From Actinomycetota bacterium (GTDB taxonomy: Bacteria > Actinomycetota > Humimicrobiia > Humimicrobiales > Humimicrobiaceae), in the NCBI GenBank assembly GCA_016783995.1, contig JADHVN010000022.1:1-14695 (forward strand): a stretch of DNA of 14,695 bases, written 5' to 3'. Both the position numbers and the translations under genes were made by a program. The notes under the pieces are model-generated. The model was not told where the DNA came from. It searched no databases and was given only the letters and a program-made list of their open reading frames with translations. Within the stretch, counting starts at the first letter, position 1; the number at the start of each line of letters is the position of its first letter. Positions 13,537 to 14,695 of the stretch are shown one piece after another.

Positions 13537-14232
13537 TACCATTAATATTTTATCTCTTACTTTCTTTATATATTCTGCAGGATTATCTGACTCGTAAATA
13601 GCTGTGCCCATTACCAATACATTCGCCCCTGCTCCGGCAACAATCGGGGCTGTATCAATATTAATCCCTCCATCCACTTGAATATCAACACATTTTTTTA
13701 CATTAGAGGAATATATTCTGTAATCTTCAATCATTGCCTTTAACTTTCTAATCTTATAAACCATATCATGTATGAATTTCTGACCCCCAAATCCAGGATT
13801 GACCGTCATAATCAATACCATATCAACAAGTCCCAGGACGTTCTCTATGAAGCATAAAGGTGTTGAAGGATTTAATGCGACTGCAGCTTTCTTACCTGCC
13901 TGTTTTATATAATTCAATGTCCGGTCTAGATGAGGGCATTCTTCAGCATGAACATTTATCAGATCTGCTCCACTTTCGATAAAACTGTCAATAAGTCTAT
14001 CAGGCTTTTTAATCATAAGATGCACATCCAAAAAAAGTCCGGTATTTTTTCTCAAGCATTCTATAATGGGGGGACCAATAGTTATGTTTGGAACAAAGTT
14101 TCCATCCATAACGTCTATATGAAGCATCTCCACTCCGGCCTTTTCAACTTTTTTAATCTCGCTCGCCAGGTTTATAAAATTACTATTTAGAATAGAGGCA
14201 GCAATTTTTATCCCGCTATTTTCACTTACCAC
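13525..14232 (-). CDS. rpe: Ribulose-phosphate 3-epimerase
   Basis: This enzyme interconverts D-ribulose 5-phosphate and D-xylulose 5-phosphate in the pentose phosphate pathway, in the cytoplasm. The 235-residue TIM barrel shows all family marks: ASILNSNF, MLHIDVMDGNFVPNITIGPP (His38, Asp40, Asp43), LDVHLMI (His71), VNPGFGGQKF, and VDGGIN with the second catalytic Asp (Asp187); His and Asp residues bind the metal. The start is a GTG at 14232, supported by AAGGA five bases upstream. The gene has its own extended -10 promoter but lies 76 bp after a sugar kinase on the same strand, and the two may also be co-transcribed: the kinase would supply xylulose 5-phosphate that rpe feeds into central metabolism. 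Length and residues are normal. Confidence 0.96.
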   Translation of the reverse strand: MVSENSGIKIAASILNSNFINLASEIKKVEKAGVEMLHIDVMDGNFVPNITIGPPIIECLRKNTGLFLDVHLMIKKPDRLIDSFIESGADLINVHAEECPHLDRTLNYIKQAGKKAAVALNPSTPLCFIENVLGLVDMVLIMTVNPGFGGQKFIHDMVYKIRKLKAMIEDYRIYSSNVKKCVDIQVDGGINIDTAPIVAGAGANVLVMGTAIYESDNPAEYIKKVRDKILMVKTV

Positions 14233-14267
14233 AGTTTTCCTTAATCTCGTCTTTAGTTACAATATGG

Positions 14268-14276
14268 ATTATAACA
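14268..14276 (-). promoter_or_regulatory. Extended -10 promoter for rpe
   Basis: On the minus strand TGTTATAAT is a perfect extended -10 (TATAAT at 14273-14268), the same nine bases as in the bactofilin promoter. The expected start near 14261 gives a leader of about 28 nt. A TTGACT upstream is too close (12 bp) to serve as its -35. Confidence 0.55.
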
Positions 14277-14308
14277 TAAAACTTAAGTCAATTTACGGTT
14301 TAAAAAAA

Positions 14309-14695
14309 TCAATAAATCTGGCTTATAAGGTTGTAAATTTTTTTATATTTCACAAACCTATCTAAATATTTTTCTCTTATTTTCTCATCAGGGTAAAATT
14401 CTCTCTCCACTTTTATAAAACTTGAAATCGCCTGCTCAAGTGTAAATTTATCTGTTGCACTACCCGCAAGCATCATTGTGGCAAGACATCCAGCCTCAGT
14501 TATTTGCATCTTCTTTATAGGCTTCCCCAAAATTGATGACTTAAGAGTAAGCTCTTTATCTGATTTAGCCCCACCACCTACTGCTCTAAGTTCTGTAATT
14601 TTTACTCCTGACTTTTCAGCAAGCTCAACATTGAATGCTATCTCATAAATTAGACCTTCTATTATTGCTTTAAAGATATCTTCCTTTTTGGTAGT
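14309..14695 (-). CDS. FGGY-family sugar kinase, C-terminal part (partial)
   Basis: The frame is open from the window edge to a stop at 14309 and gives the last 128 residues. AVGGGAKSDKELTLKSSILGKPI is the ATP-binding signature of the FGGY kinase C-terminal domain, and ITEAGCLATMMLAGSATDKF followed by the EREFYPDEKIREKYLDRF end fits xylulokinase-like members, in which EAGCLGAAMLAG and a P-D-x-x-x-x-xY tail are common. The enzyme phosphorylates a sugar such as xylulose, ribulose or glycerol; the N-terminal part that would help decide is outside the window. Its position ahead of rpe favours a pentulose. The usual Trp-Leu-Q after GGGAKSD is replaced by Lys-Glu-Leu, a minor departure. It is cut by the window edge, not by mutation. 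Confidence 0.85.
   Translation of the reverse strand, partial: TTKKEDIFKAIIEGLIYEIAFNVELAEKSGVKITELRAVGGGAKSDKELTLKSSILGKPIKKMQITEAGCLATMMLAGSATDKFTLEQAISSFIKVEREFYPDEKIREKYLDRFVKYKKIYNLISQIY

Overview
The window is an A/T-rich bacterial stretch that favours A/T-ending codons, with sigma-A-type promoters and occasional GTG/TTG starts. Gene content points to an anaerobe: a homocysteine-from-sulfide gene set (DUF39 HcyBio, NIL-ferredoxin, UPF0280/COG2122), a small single-cluster ferredoxin, a bactofilin and an NfeD/slipin pair. The combination fits lineages such as Atribacterota or other candidate anaerobic phyla, but the taxonomic guess is inference only; no rRNA or tRNA gene is visible.

Layout. 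Positions 1-83 hold the 3' tail of an unrecognised Cys/Gly-rich gene. About 117-290 is the decayed start of an AAA ATPase (DUF4143-type) with its Walker A motif still readable. A divergent CapA-family exported protein (296-2050, minus) is transcribed away from a bactofilin (2231-2683, plus). The bactofilin 3' end is interrupted by a complete IS1634-type insertion sequence (2638-4516) flanked by an identical 101-bp direct repeat (2537-2637 and 4517-4617), a very long target duplication. Removing the IS and one repeat restores a 141-codon bactofilin whose stop overlaps the stop of the convergent UPF0280 gene.

Positions 4633-7401 form a sulfur-metabolism block. UPF0280 and a 62-aa two-helix membrane protein run on the minus strand; HcyBio and the NIL-ferredoxin run on the plus strand. 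The roughly 220-bp divergent control region holds a clear promoter, a 22-bp palindrome and a 9-bp tandem repeat. Together the three known families are expected to make homocysteine from aspartate semialdehyde and reduced sulfur.

Positions 7512-10242 look like one operon: an NfeD-type membrane serine protease, a slipin/stomatin and a GNAT acetyltransferase. Next is a three-helix TPR membrane protein with an orphan C-terminal domain (10435-11841), convergent with an unrecognised 139-aa helical protein and a 3-methyladenine DNA glycosylase (Mpg). A [4Fe-4S] ferredoxin (13209-13400) and ribulose-phosphate 3-epimerase (13525-14232, minus) converge on a strong bidirectional terminator. The window ends inside an FGGY pentulose-type kinase upstream of rpe on the same strand, which suggests a pentose-phosphate entry unit.
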